Origin: Ichthyophis bannanicus
Taxonomy: Eukaryota; Chordata; Amphibia; Gymnophiona; Ichthyophiidae
Assembly: GCA_033557465.1 (NCBI GenBank)
Contig: CM066051.1
Coordinates: 105,935,026 to 105,999,025, forward strand
Length of the DNA stretch: 64,000 nt
Reading direction: 5' to 3'
In this document: piece by piece, positions 40,780 to 51,960 of the stretch
How the letters are laid out: each line of letters starts with the position of its first letter
How positions within the stretch are numbered: position 1 is the stretch's first letter
Position numbers and translations under genes: made by a program
Notes under the pieces: generated by a model
What the model saw: only the letters and a program-made list of their open reading frames with translations
What the model was told of the DNA's origin: nothing
Database searches by the model: none

Positions 40780-42690
40780 ATGTCTCTCGAAAGCTTGGTG
40801 AGTGACGTGCTGCTTCTCTATGATGCCCGCCTTCTCCATCTGCTCTCTGAAGAGGTTCTTTCCCCGGAATGGCACGTCTGCAAGCTTATTTTGTACTCAC
40901 TGTTCAAGGTCAGAAGACTGAAGCCAAGAGAATCTGCGGGCTCCAATGCCCACTGTTGCCATTCTAGATACCGTCTCGAAGGCATTTTAGGTCACCTGGA
41001 CCAGGAACTTTGAGCAATCCTTGCCGTGGCCCACCAGGACATAATAGTGTTCTAATTTCTCTGGGGAAAGGAACTGGCACATGTTGGCAAGATCAAGCAT
41101 GATGTCCTTCAAGAACATGCTCATGTAGAGTTGGTAGGAGTGTACTTGAGCCGTTAGCATGGAGTGTTGGAAGAACCTCCTGAAGGAGCCCAACATCCGA
41201 GCTTCCCTACTCGGGGGCGTCGAGGTATGAGTCTTGGTGCTTTTAATCCTCTTAAGGATGGACTCTACCACTCAGAAGTGATGCAGAAGCTGAGGTTTCT
41301 CAAACCGGGGAGCTTTTCGAACTCTGTACATCGAGTCCAGCCTCCTATTGACCAGTATCACAGGAAGGAGGGTTCTCCAACATTCTCATTTGGAGCTACT
41401 GTAGGATGCGGTGCACTGGCAGTCATTGCTTCCTTAAAGGCTGAGGAGTATTGGAGGATCTCCACCCTGGGCTCATCCTCTGTCTCGTGAAAATGGGATG
41501 GCCTTGGCCTTATCACTCACAAAATCCTGAAATGACATGTCCACCAAGGAGACTTCCACCATTCGTGTGGAGGGGAGGGGTCTGACAGAAGCTCAGGAGA
41601 CCTGCCCTCCGAACAAGTTTTCAGATTCCACAACGGTCACCTAGTCATCAGAGTCAGAGACTGCCCAAAGCTCCCTCCTGCCTCAAGGGGAATGTGTGCT
41701 TCTATGGGATCGATGATGCATCAGGGGTTTCTGAAGTTTTGCCAGGGCATCGGAACCCAAAACACTTGAGGTAGATGGCCCTGCTGGGAACTGGTGTTTG
41801 ATCTCTGATGCCCTAATGGTCGATGCTTCTGCAGGCAGGGCATGCATCTCAAGGATCAGCTATACAATGCGCGATGATACCACCACAGACACAGAGGCAC
41901 CAGCCAGCTGCTTCTCCAGCAACAATGCGATGTGGATTTGAGTCTCTGAAAGAGGCACTCTTCTTTGGATGCTGATTCCGAAGGTCTTAGGGCCTGAGCA
42001 GCTTCGATCATCATCTCTGGCATCCGTGTGGTGGTATCAGCATGGCTTCTGTTGTTGGGAGATGGTTGGTGCCCCTCCAAAACCCTAGAGGTTGAAGTAG
42101 TCTTTTCTCCAGGCCATTCGCGCCTACTACTTTTACATCTTGCTTGGAAGAGCTCCAATGCCAATGCACCCGGGCCTTTGCCCAGATGGTTCCCTCTTTG
42201 ATACAGACGGAGACTAGACCGAATCCTGCCTCCACGCCAGGTGAAGATCAACCGACCACCGGCTGATGCTCTGGAGCACTGCAGGTGCTCAGCTACGATT
42301 GAGCCTAAGAACTTCTCAATGTCAATGCACCATTGGTGGATTCCAGGGAAACCACTGAGACAGATGTTGGTGCTGAAGACAGAAATCAGACTCTGACCAA
42401 AAAGGGTTTCTCCCAACTCCTCAGGCTTCTTCTTGTCACATGCAAACACAAACTGCAAGAAGAGGGCTGGTCACTGGGACCTCAGCATTGGGAGGCACTA
42501 ATTGTTCCTGTTGGTGACAGATGTCCTGGCACACTTGGTGCTCTTCTTGAACCCACTGGGACATGTCCGGGAAGATGGCCGTGGCTGAATCAAATGGCTC
42601 GATTGTGACCATGGGCCCAGTCGGATCATAGGGAAAGCAACCGAGAAAATGATAATTTATCAAAAGCGCTGAAACCGATGAAGGAATCAT
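40780..42690 (-). pseudogene. DIRS C0/H Gag relic
   Basis: The minus strand (41271-40987) reads MVESILKRIKSTKTHTSTPP, SREARMLGSFRRFFQHSMLT and YQLYMSMFLKDIMLDLANM. This matches VESAMHRLKSQKMHSSVPPG and YLRDLAKEIAGFSAGL in A. The remainder is acidic and Ser-rich with multiple stops. The right terminus follows (about 42790-42973). Confidence 0.62.
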
Positions 42691-43984
42691 GATAGATGGA
42701 AGAGATGCAACAGACAGCAGGCACTAATCCAATACTTGTCAGGAAGGACCCCGAAGGGGAAAAGCATTTACCAGCAGAGGACCAAAACATCATCTATGGG
42801 GCTCCACAGAAAAACTAAGACTGGAGAAGATGGCGCTGTGGCAGCAGACAGGAAGGCAGGTGCACAGGCGCAGTGGAGCCTCCCAAAAGATTCCAATAGA
42901 TGCTGCAGAGTATTCCCATATGGGGCTCCATCACCCTTATGTGAGGGCTTCCTTCTTGCTTGTCCACAGAGAACCAGAGCTATAGTGCCTTTTTGCCCTT
43001 TGGCTCAGACTGAAAAGTAGCAATTCGGGGAAGGGAAAAGAAGAAAGGAGAGAAAAGCAGAAAGAGCTAAAAAAGCGGCCCATGGGGGGAAAAGAGGGCA
43101 TTGTGCCTCACACCTACTGCACTGGAGGGGCTGTGGTGGGAGCACCGGTGAAATAAGCAGGAGCAGAAGTGAAGGATTCACAGCAAAGGGAAACAGAGAA
43201 GTTGGTGATGGAAGGGGAAATCTTATGTACCGATAACCCACTGGTCTAGGAGGACTCAAGGAAAGGAAATTATCTCCCTCAACCAGAAGATAGAGAGAAA
43301 CAAACTACTAGAACCGTGCTGTGACATCATTAGCATAAAACCCAGTGCAGCTAGGGGCACCCTCCAGTATTTTCGTAACACGCAAATGGAACCTCTAAAG
43401 AACCTCTGAGGGGGCCCCCAAACCAGAACCATAAACAGAAGAACTATATACAGAATCCACAGCAGCAGAAACCAATCTATGCAACAGCACCAAGCTGGGA
43501 AGGTCCTGGACTAGTCTAGCAGGATTCTAGGAAAATAAGATATCGGTAAGTAAAATTTACTCTTGCTAGACCAGTGGGGCATGCCAAAGCTACTCCATTT
43601 CCAGGCAGAAAACACTGCAGCTACAAGCACCTTAGTGCTGAAATGAGCCGCTGACCTAGCTTGGGCATCCAAGTCGTAATGCTTCATGAAAGTGGACAAG
43701 GAAGACCACGTCGCCGCTCTACAAATATCCAACAGCGAGACACAGGATAAATTTCATCCAGGAGGCAGCCTGGGCTTGAGTAGAATGGGCTTTTAACCCT
43801 GGTGGGACAGGTTTGCTCACCAGCAAATACGCTGAAGAAATGGACTCTCTAATCCAGCTACCCATGGTGGCCTTGGATGCTGCCTGACCTTTGTGAGGAC
43901 CAGCAAAGAGGACAAATAGGTGATACAAAAGATGGAAGGGGTTTGTGACCTCCAAAGTACCTGAGCAACACCCTTTGGACATCC

Positions 43985-44216
43985 AGTGGAGTGCAGTAGC
44001 CGCCTAGTGGTTAGAGCATTGGCTTGGGAACCAAGAGACCAGGGCTTCATTCCCATTAGCACTCATTGTGGCCTTGAACAAGTCACTTTAACCCTCCATT
44101 TGCCTTAGAAAAATCCAAGTTATCAATGTCCCTGTTTAATGTACATTACCAAGTTACAATGTAAACTGCTTTGAGTAAAATGAAAAAGCGATATAAAAAC
44201 ATGTTAAATAAATAAA
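43985..44216 (+). mobile_element. tRNA-derived SINE in DIRS I
   Basis: The head shows box A-like TAGCCGCCTAGTGGTTAGAG and a box B-like GGCTTCATTCCC. The body includes GTGGCCTTGAACAAGTCAC. The tail is ATGTTAAATAAATAAA. Short flanking direct repeats (ATCCAG near 43981 and 44216) suggest a target duplication. Confidence 0.7.
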
Positions 44217-44467
44217 TCCAGGAAACTAAGGTGCTTGTCCTTTCTGAAAACTGATCCATGGTAAAGGACGGCAAAGAAACTACCCAATTAACATGAAAGG
44301 ACAAAATCACTTTGGGCAGAAAGGAAGACACTGACTGCAAGGTAACACCCTCAGTTGAAAAAGATAAAAAGGGATCCTGACAGGAAAGAGCTTGTAACTC
44401 CAAGATGCAACACACCGAGGTCATGGCCACCAAAAAGATAGCCTTCAAGGTAAAGTCCTTATGTAGC

Positions 44468-45270
44468 TCGCTTCAAAGGCCCTCATCATACCTCATTTCG
44501 ATTACTGCAACACAATTCTACAGGGCCTTCCAAAGAAAACCCTAAACATACTCCAAATGGCACAGAACGTCGCAGCCAGAATCATCATGAAAACAGGCTT
44601 TGCTGAACACATCACACCAGTGCTAGTCGAACTACACTGGCTCCCCATCGTAGCTCGCATAATACACAAAACCCTAGTAACCACTTTTAAACTCATCCAC
44701 AACCTGGCACCAACTTTCCTCACTAACCTAATCGACACACAACCTGCTAACAGAAACAGGAGAACCACCAACCTAAACAACCTACATACATGTACCAATA
44801 AGTATTAGATCAGTTAAAACCGCCACAAGCAACAGAGCATACTCCTACACTGCACCCACACTCTGGAACCAACTCCCACCTGAGCTGCGCTCAAACAACG
44901 ACCTAATGGACTTCAGGAAAAAACTAAAGACGTACTTATTTCAACAAGCCTACAACATGTCCTGAACAGTAATGAATCAACCATTATCTGCAGAAACAAA
45001 AATGTAGTTAAGTGTAAAATGTATATATGTAAATCCTCCTCTCTCCCCTTTCCTGTGTGTTGTGCATATCCCGTGAATCACGTTGTACATATTGTGAAAA
45101 TGCTTTGCCCTTGATCTGACAACCTTGACATATAATCCTGTAAATCACGCTGTAATTTTTTAAAATTTGTCTTTGATCTGACAATCTCTGTTACATAATC
45201 AAACCGCTCCTGATCACTGGAAGTAGCGGTATACAAATATATGCTAAATAAATAAAAATAAATAAAGTGT
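44468..45270 (+). mobile_element. L2-like LINE 3' fragment in DIRS I
   Basis: The plus frame 44557-44808 reads MAQNVAARIIMKTGFAEHIT, PVLVELHWLPIVARIIHK, TLVTTFKLIHNLAPTFLTNL. After a stop it continues APTLWNQLPPELRSNNDLMD and FRKKLKTYLFQQAYNMS. This is the typical post-RT segment of L2/CR1-group ORF2. The 3' UTR ends in TAAATAAATAAAAATAAATA. A short CCTTATG at both sides is a possible target duplication. Confidence 0.8.
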
Positions 45271-45639
45271 GGCCTTATGAAAGTCCAAAGAACAACGGTC
45301 ATGTCCCAAGGGGGGAACCATCAGCTTAACTGGAGGGCGCAATGCCCGAACGCCCTTAAGAAAACACATCACATGCCATGGCAAGCTAGAGAATGGCCAG
45401 CTAAGGGGACTGCAGAAAGTGCAGGGACCGGCACCCTGAGGAAGCTCCAAGCTAATCCCTTCTTGAACCCATCTTGTAAGGAAGGCAAGCAGAGGGTATC
45501 TGCACCTGGCATTCTGGCAACTTGTGTAGGTGGCACCAGTTCTCAAAGACACCAGACCCAGATATAGGCCAACAAAGCAGACTGGCACCTGGTCTGTAAG
45601 AGGATGTTCACCACCACCGCTGAATAACCATTGTGCATT

Positions 45640-47803
45640 AGGCAATGCCTTTCAAGGGCCAAGCCTAAGTGAGAAGGGAGTCAGGTCTTCCATGAGAACC
45701 AGCCCTTGCCAAAACAAGCCTCTAAAAGGTCCCAAAGGAAGAAGGGACACAAGACAAACGAGATCTGCATCCACAGGCATCGTGGCCAATATGAGGCTAC
45801 AAGGATCACTAGGCAGGGATGTCACTATTCTGTGAATACAGGGAATTAGGGGCCACGGAGGAAAGATATAGGAAGGGACCAGCACGTCCATGCCCTTTAA
45901 CTTTGCATCCCTCTGACAACTGGAAAAAAAAAATCAGGAACATTCGCACTGGAAGCTGTCGCCATGAGATCCATAGCTGGAGTTCCCCCAGTCACTATGT
46001 GACTGAAGGCCCAAGATGCCAGCTCTCACTCGCTCAGATCGAGGAAATGACGGCTGAGATAATCTGGCTGCACACTCTCTTCCCCTGCAATGTGCTGGGT
46101 TGAGAGGGCTAGTAGATGACGCTCCGCCCAAGGGAACAGGAGCTGCATCTTGCACACTACTCTCGACATTTGGTGCTGCCATGGCATTGTCCAAAAGGAC
46201 TTGAACAGCATGCCCCTGGATCAGATTGTCTGGTGCTAGTGCACTTCATCAAACGGCCCTTGCCTCCAGACATTTGATGGCCCATTTGGTCTCCATCCAG
46301 GACCAAGGGCCTTGAGCGGTGCAACCCAGAAGTGGGCTCCCCAACCACCAAGGTTGGCATCAGTAGTATGAATCACCCATGCTGATGTGTCTAGCAGCAA
46401 GCCCAGATGCATTGTGTTGGGGAAGGCCCACCAACTGAGGCTGTTCCTCACACTTAAGAGGGAGGGGCAGATGCACCTTGTAATTCTGGAAGCATGGAGA
46501 CCAGCGTGTCAACAAGGCTCACTGCAATGGGCACCTATGAATTCGAGCACAAGGTATCACACCTCCAAGGTGGCAGCCATCTCCCCAAGCAGCTGCAGGT
46601 AATCTCAAGCCTTTGGAGCTGGGAACGTCAAAAATTCACAAAGCTGACAGTTGAACTCGTACCACCTCTCCAAAGCGAGAAAAACTCTTCCCAGGCAAGT
46701 GTCAAAATGAGCACAGAGAAATTTCAGATTTTGGGAGGATGTCAAGCAGCTGTTGCTGTGACTGACTATCCAGCCGAGTTCCTTGAGCAGTTTACCACTC
46801 GCTATATGGAACGAACAGCGTTGGACAGACACTGGGCGCAGATAAGCCAGTCGTCCATGTAGGGATGTACACAAATACTCTTACGCCGCAGGGCAGCCAC
46901 TACCACCACCATGACCTTGATCCACATGCCAATCTGAGTTTTACTTTCTTGGACCCTCCCTGTAGAGTAACTCCCCTCCCTCCATGACTAGGAACCCTCA
47001 TTCACAAAATTCAAGACAACTCAAACCCACTTTTTTTGTGATGCAGTCGCCAGGCTGAACGAAAGAGCAAAAACACTGGAAATGTTTGCCCAGAATTGGA
47101 AACCTGAGGGTACGCCAATGATCCAGTTGAATAGGAATATGAAATTATACCTCTGTGAGGTCCAAGGAGGTGAGGAACGTTCTCTGCCACACAGGCTGGA
47201 CAGACTGCAGTTTCCATCTGAAACTGGGGAATCCATAAACTGCAGTTGACTAGCTTGAGAATAGGGCAAAAGGACCCAATCTTTCTTCAGGACAATGAAG
47301 TAGAGTACCTTCCCATGCCTCTCTCAGAGGGAGGCACTGAAAAAATGGCCCGAAGGTGCAATAGCCTTTGAAAAGGGTGGAGTGCACGGCTGCTGCCTCG
47401 ACAGCAGAGCCACAAGGGGAAACCAAAAATGTGTTCCGAAAGGGACTTTCACAGTCCAGCCCATAGCCCTGGCTGACAACATCCAGGACCCAGTGATCTG
47501 ATGTTAAACATGTCCATTAGTGGAAAAAGAAACAAAGATGACCTCCCACCCGCAGCACTTCGGAATGGGCCTCCCGACCGTCAGTAGGAGACATGGGAAG
47601 AAGAGTTTGATGTTTTGGAGGTGACGGAAGAACTCTGGGACAAGCAGGCTCCTTGAAAAGATTGACAGTGCCTGAACTCAAATAAGAGGTGGACTACTTC
47701 CCTGGCCAGTAAAGCAGAGGATCACGGAAGTCAGAACAAGAGGAGCTGGCACCAGAGGATGAGGAGCGCTTGGAGGAAATTTTGGATTTATCCTCCGGTA
47801 AAC
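45640..47803 (-). pseudogene. DIRS I MT / RNase H / RT and start of Gag relic
   Basis: VPSYIFPPWPLIPCIHRIVT (45810-45880) is the MT-like domain. HIAGEESVQPDYLSRHF (46040-46110) and ASAWVIHTTDANLGGWGAHF-like sequence (46340-46390) are RNase H. LKFLCAHFDTCLGRVFLALE (46650-46730) is the RT thumb region. The YLDDW region near 46840-46860 is read as a decayed complement (CCAGTCGTCCATGTAGGGAT). Gag C-terminal-like sequence follows to 47803. Confidence 0.6.
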
Positions 47804-50230
47804 ATTTCATTTTATTAGAAACTTAATATACTGCTTATTGTGGGGACAGCAAAGCAGTTTACAATAAAAAGTAAGAAAAGAACCCCAATCAATGCACAGG
47901 AAAGAGGGGAATACGAGTTATGATACATGAGGGCCTTAGAGGACAGGCAAGAAGATATGGAGGGAAGGGAAGGGAAGGGAAAAACACCAGGAGGATCAGC
48001 TAAAAGAGTCCAGGGAGAGGTCAAATGCTGCGCAGAAAAAGTGGGTTTTGAGTTGTCTTGAATTTTGTCGATGAGGGTTCTAGTCGGGGGAAGGGTGGGA
48101 AGTTATTCTACAGGGAGGGTCCAAGAAAATAAAATGCAGACTGGCATGTGAATTCAAGATGTGCCTGGAAGGCAGGAGACAGATGAAGACAATTCATGTG
48201 AATGGAACGGAGGGAGTGCTGCGGGTCATGCAAAATGAGGGAGAATGCTAGATATTCCGGGAGGCGGGTGTGAAGCATTTTGTGTACCTATGTGAGAATT
48301 TTGTACTGAATGTGGAATGATATGGGCAGCCACTGGAGGTGGATGAGAAGAGGGGTTATGTGATCGTATCTGGATGGATAGTAAATTAATCTGACTGTGG
48401 TGTGTTTAATAAGCCAAAGACGTTTCCGCGAGTATTGTGAGAGGCCAGCGAGTGCTGCATTACAGTAGTCTAGTCTGGATAGGACAAGGGCGACAACAAC
48501 GGTAGTTAAGGCAGCTGTGGACAGAAGAGAATGGATTGCTCTGATACAGCAGAGGAAGAAAGGGAAGCGGCGTGTGATTTGTGTAAGATGATCATGAAAG
48601 GGGAGTGAGGAATCAAGCGTAATCCCAAGATAGCAGAAGAACGGGGTAAGTTAAACAGGGGACTTATTTAGGATCGGGGAGACGAAAGGGGGTGGGAACA
48701 GGACCAGTAAGCCAGGCAGTGGTAGTCTTGAGGGGTTTGAGTTGGAGATGATTAGTGGATAACCAGGCTGTGACATGAGACACTTGCATTTAAAGGGGAA
48801 AGATCCAAGAGGGATGGATCAGTGTGAAAATAGGAGGATATCGTCCACGTAGAGATAGACAGAAACTCAATTGTTGGATCGTGAGAGCTAGGGGCGAAAG
48901 AAAGATATTGAAGAGGAAAGAAACCAGGTACAGAGCCTTAAGGCACACCACACGAAAGAGGGAAAGTAGAGGAAGCAGAGGCATCATCAATAACACGGAA
49001 GGAATGCTGTGAAAGATGGAAACCACTGGAAAACCGTGCCACGAACCCCAATGTCATACAACCGAGAGAGAAGAAGATCGTGTTTGACAAGGTCAAAGGC
49101 TGCAGATAGATTGAGGCAGAAAGCAATGGTGATATCCTTATGGTCCAGAGATCGGTGAACTTTGCTAAGCAGAGAAAGGAGGATAGTATCAGTGGAATGA
49201 CCAGTGTGGAATCTGGATTGACGGGAGTGTAGGGCACTGGCGAGTTCAAGGTGAGTGGCCAGTTGCTGGGAGACAAGTTTCTCTAGTAGCTTTGAAAGGA
49301 AGGGCAGATTAAAGACTGGTCAGTAGATTTATCCAAAGAAGTTTTTTTTTCAGGAGGGGACGAATACAGGTTTCTTTCTAAGCGGAGGGGAAAACACCGG
49401 TGGCAAAGCTGTTATAGAATATGGAGAGAATGATCGACCTGAGTGCCAGGCAATCAACAGAAAGCCAAGATGAGGGGAGTGGGGATGCAGGGCACAGGTG
49501 GTCTTCCGCGAGGTGGAGAGGGCCTTAGAGAGGGAAGCAGGGGAAATGGGTTAAAGGCGCGCCAGATATATGTTTTGTTGGGGGTAGTGGAGAGATGTCA
49601 AATGATGCGGAACAGAAGGCAGGGAAAGGAGAAACTGGGGAGAAATTTTGACAAAGAGTGAGAATCTTGCTATGAAAGAAAGTGGCCAGTTGAAGAGGTG
49701 TCAGAGTTGTCATTGTCACAGGACTAGGATGGCAATGTTGATAGAGAGGAGTACAGTTGGTGAGGCTGTTAGGAGGAATGCAACAACGCTGTTGGTCAAA
49801 ACTCAGAGCAATCACTGCTGATCTATAAATACTGAGAGTTATCTGCTCTTGTATTCACCACTTGAAACTAAGAAAATTTGTTTTATCGAACCAATCCAAT
49901 ATAGTGTACTAAGTCTCAGTCAAAAACACACAGCTATTCGCAAAGGGTTTTTCATATTATCACCTTAACGCTGCTGTTCACATCAATGACCTTTTCTTCA
50001 CGTACACATTTAACGTTTTTTGTTTTCCTTTTTTCAATAAAAATAATATGCATAGGTTATGAACTAACAGTACTGCTGATACTTTTCAATGAAAAATATT
50101 TATACTTCATATACTGATACAGCTAGTACTTAACTTCTACTCCAAAAATAATATTTCTCTTGCTAGCGGTCGTCATTCATCTCGAGAGTCTCAATTTAGA
50201 TCTTATCGTTCATCTTGAGAATCTCAATGC

Positions 50231-50293
50231 AATCCCAACACCGTGCTTCTAAGGCGCCCAAGCCTTTCACAGTTCGTGTTTCATCAGGGGATT
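50231..50293 (-). ncRNA. Hammerhead ribozyme-like fold, left arm
   Basis: Read on the minus strand: stem I strand AATCCC (50293-50288), CTGATGA (50287-50281), stem II ACA/TGT, GAAA (50268-50265), a stem III region, GTT, then GGGATT closing stem I (50236-50231). The base after GAAA is G where a C would pair in stem III, so this copy may be weaker than the right-arm copy. Confidence 0.6.
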
Positions 50294-50633
50294 CATATTG
50301 GATGTTAAACATTAAAACCATTTACCATTGTCGCCAGAAAGTGTATCCCCAAACATACCTCCACTGTAATACCCATTACTTCACTGTAAACAGAAGAACA
50401 CTTTAAACACTGGGTTTCCCCCAGATCGGAGAGGAAGTGGGGGAAACCCAGTGTTTAAAGTGTTCTTCTGTTTACAGTGAAGTAATGGGTATTACAGTGG
50501 AGGTATGTTTGGGGATACACTTTCTGGCGACAATGGTAAATAGTTTAAATGTTTAACTGAAACAAAGAAATCAGATTATTAATACAAAAGTTTTTTGTTG
50601 TATTTTTCTACTCAGTTTGAAACATCCAATATG

Positions 50634-50696
50634 AATCCCCTGATGAAACACGAACTGTGAAATGCTTGGGCGCCTTAGAAGCACGGCGTTGGGATT
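50634..50696 (+). ncRNA. Hammerhead ribozyme-like fold, right arm
   Basis: Stem I is AATCCC (50634-50639) with GGGATT (50691-50696). The core is CTGATGA (50640-50646), then stem II ACA-loop-TGT (50648-50658), then GAAA (50659-50662). Stem III is TGC (50663-50665) with GCG (50686-50688), one wobble. GTT (50688-50690) is the expected cleavage triplet before stem I. A C-to-T change at a CpG would turn an original CGC into this TGC. The fold is inferred by eye. Confidence 0.7.
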
Positions 50697-50998
50697 GCAT
50701 TGAGATTCTCGAGATGAACGATAGGATCTAAATTGAGACTCTCGAGATGGACGACCGCTAGCAAGTGAAATATTGTTTTTGGAGTAGAAGTACTAACTGT
50801 ATCAGTATATGAAGTATAAATATTTTTCATTGAAAAGTATCAGCAGTACTGTTAGTTCATAACCTATACATATTATTTTTATTGAAAAAAGGAAAACAAA
50901 AAACGTTAAATGTGTACGTGAAGAAAAGGTCATTGATGTGAACAACAGCGATCCGTTAAGGTGATAATTTGAAAAACCCTTTGTGAATAGCTGTGTGT

Positions 50999-51131
50999 TC
51001 CTTAGCGTCCCTCTAGTCCAGTCCCGGAACCATAGAGTTGTGAACCTCCACCAGCAGCTTTGGAGACTGAACATCTTCATCTCTTTGATCATCCAGCTAT
51101 ATGCAGCCCCAAGGACCGCCCACACATCAGT
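50999..51131 (+). repeat. Left end and ITR of DIRS E
   Basis: Starts TTCCTTAGCGTCCCTCTAG. From CTCTAGTCCAGTCCCGG the sequence is inverted at 56855-56975. Confidence 0.88.
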
Positions 51132-51960
51132 ATCTCAGTCTCCAAGCAGCTTGGAAGTCAGAGCCCAGAACTGGGCTCCTTAGGAACAAATAAGCAGAGC
51201 TTTAGTGTTTTATTATTTTCTAGATTTAGGTGCTGGGCTGCTGCTGTGGAGGAAATCTTTGACTGTGTCCCTTCTGTCTTTCTCTAATCTGTTTTTTTCT
51301 CTCTGTCTCTCTCTGTCAGTCTCCCCATAGGTCAAACAAGCAGGGGAGCTGCACAGGACACAGGTCTCCTTTCTACCGAACCCCCTTGGTGGGTGAGGAG
51401 AAGGTTGAAGACAATTACAGGCAGCAATTGAATACAGCAGTAGGCTCTGAGGGTCCCCTGACTGATTTAGGGGTTCCCCGAGCTGCCCTGAGCGGTTATT
51501 ACTCTGTTATCGACTCTGATAACTGCTACTCAGAGCTTGTGACAGGCACGCTGGACAGCACTCTCGGTGTTTTGACCCCCCCTCCACTCCTGTGTGTGGG
51601 TGAGTAGAGTTTGAAGCTTTTTCTTTCTAAAGGCAGTGGTGGAGGCCTTGGGGTGGCCTGGAAGCAGCTCTGGGGAGTGTTTTAGACCTTTTGGGTATTT
51701 TTTATGGTCCTTTTTTTGGCGGGATCGGGTCCGGCGGCCATTTTGGATTTTTTTCAAAGTTGTTTTTCTTCGTGTTTTTTTTTAGGGATAGGAGCTTCGT
51801 TTTTGCATTTCTTGGTCAGATATCAGCTAATTGACTCCAGCTCTATCTAATCCTGCAATTTGGAGTGTTTTTGAGCACTTTTAAAATCACGATTTTTTTT
51901 TCTGCTGTTTGCTTCAGCAAGGGGTTCCTGCTTTGCTGGCAAAGGGCTGTGTGCATAGCC

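Larger units (their letters stand above)
23258..42973 (-). mobile_element. DIRS C0/H: outer element split into three pieces (A-type)
   Basis: Three pieces read as one element. Piece 1 (23258-23512) is the left terminus plus the first half of the ICR. Piece 2 (32200-32915) is the second ICR half plus decayed YR. Piece 3 (39465-42973) holds MT/RH, RT fragments, Gag and the right terminus. The right end (CTTGTCCACAGAGAA, and CATCTATTGGAATCTTTTGGG inverted) matches the left end (TTCTCTGTGGACAGCAGG, TTCTATTGGAAGCTTTTGGG). Piece 2 stops and piece 3 resumes at homologous points when compared with element A (only about 30 bases missing). DIRS C was inserted in the ICR and LINE K with DIRS F in the body. 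Confidence 0.75.
43560..45640 (-). pseudogene. DIRS I tyrosine recombinase relic
   Basis: Pieces in order from the C-terminus: YLDICRAATWSSLSTFMKHY (Tyr retained, 43670-43735), GLKAHSTQAQAASW (HxxQ, catalytic Arg lost), GPHKGQAASKATMGSWIRES, then TLQSVSSFLPKVILSFHVNW and KAIFLVAMTSVCCILELQAL (44330-44448; first Arg pair changed to CC). The SINE and LINE insertions split it. Catalytic positions are mutated, so it is dead. Confidence 0.7.

Noticed and set aside
49862..50998. Palindrome as an assembly or adapter artefact
   Set aside because: The arms differ by scattered substitutions and a 70-base indel, and a 14-base target duplication flanks the whole. The central AGATCGGAGAGG only partly resembles a sequencing adapter.
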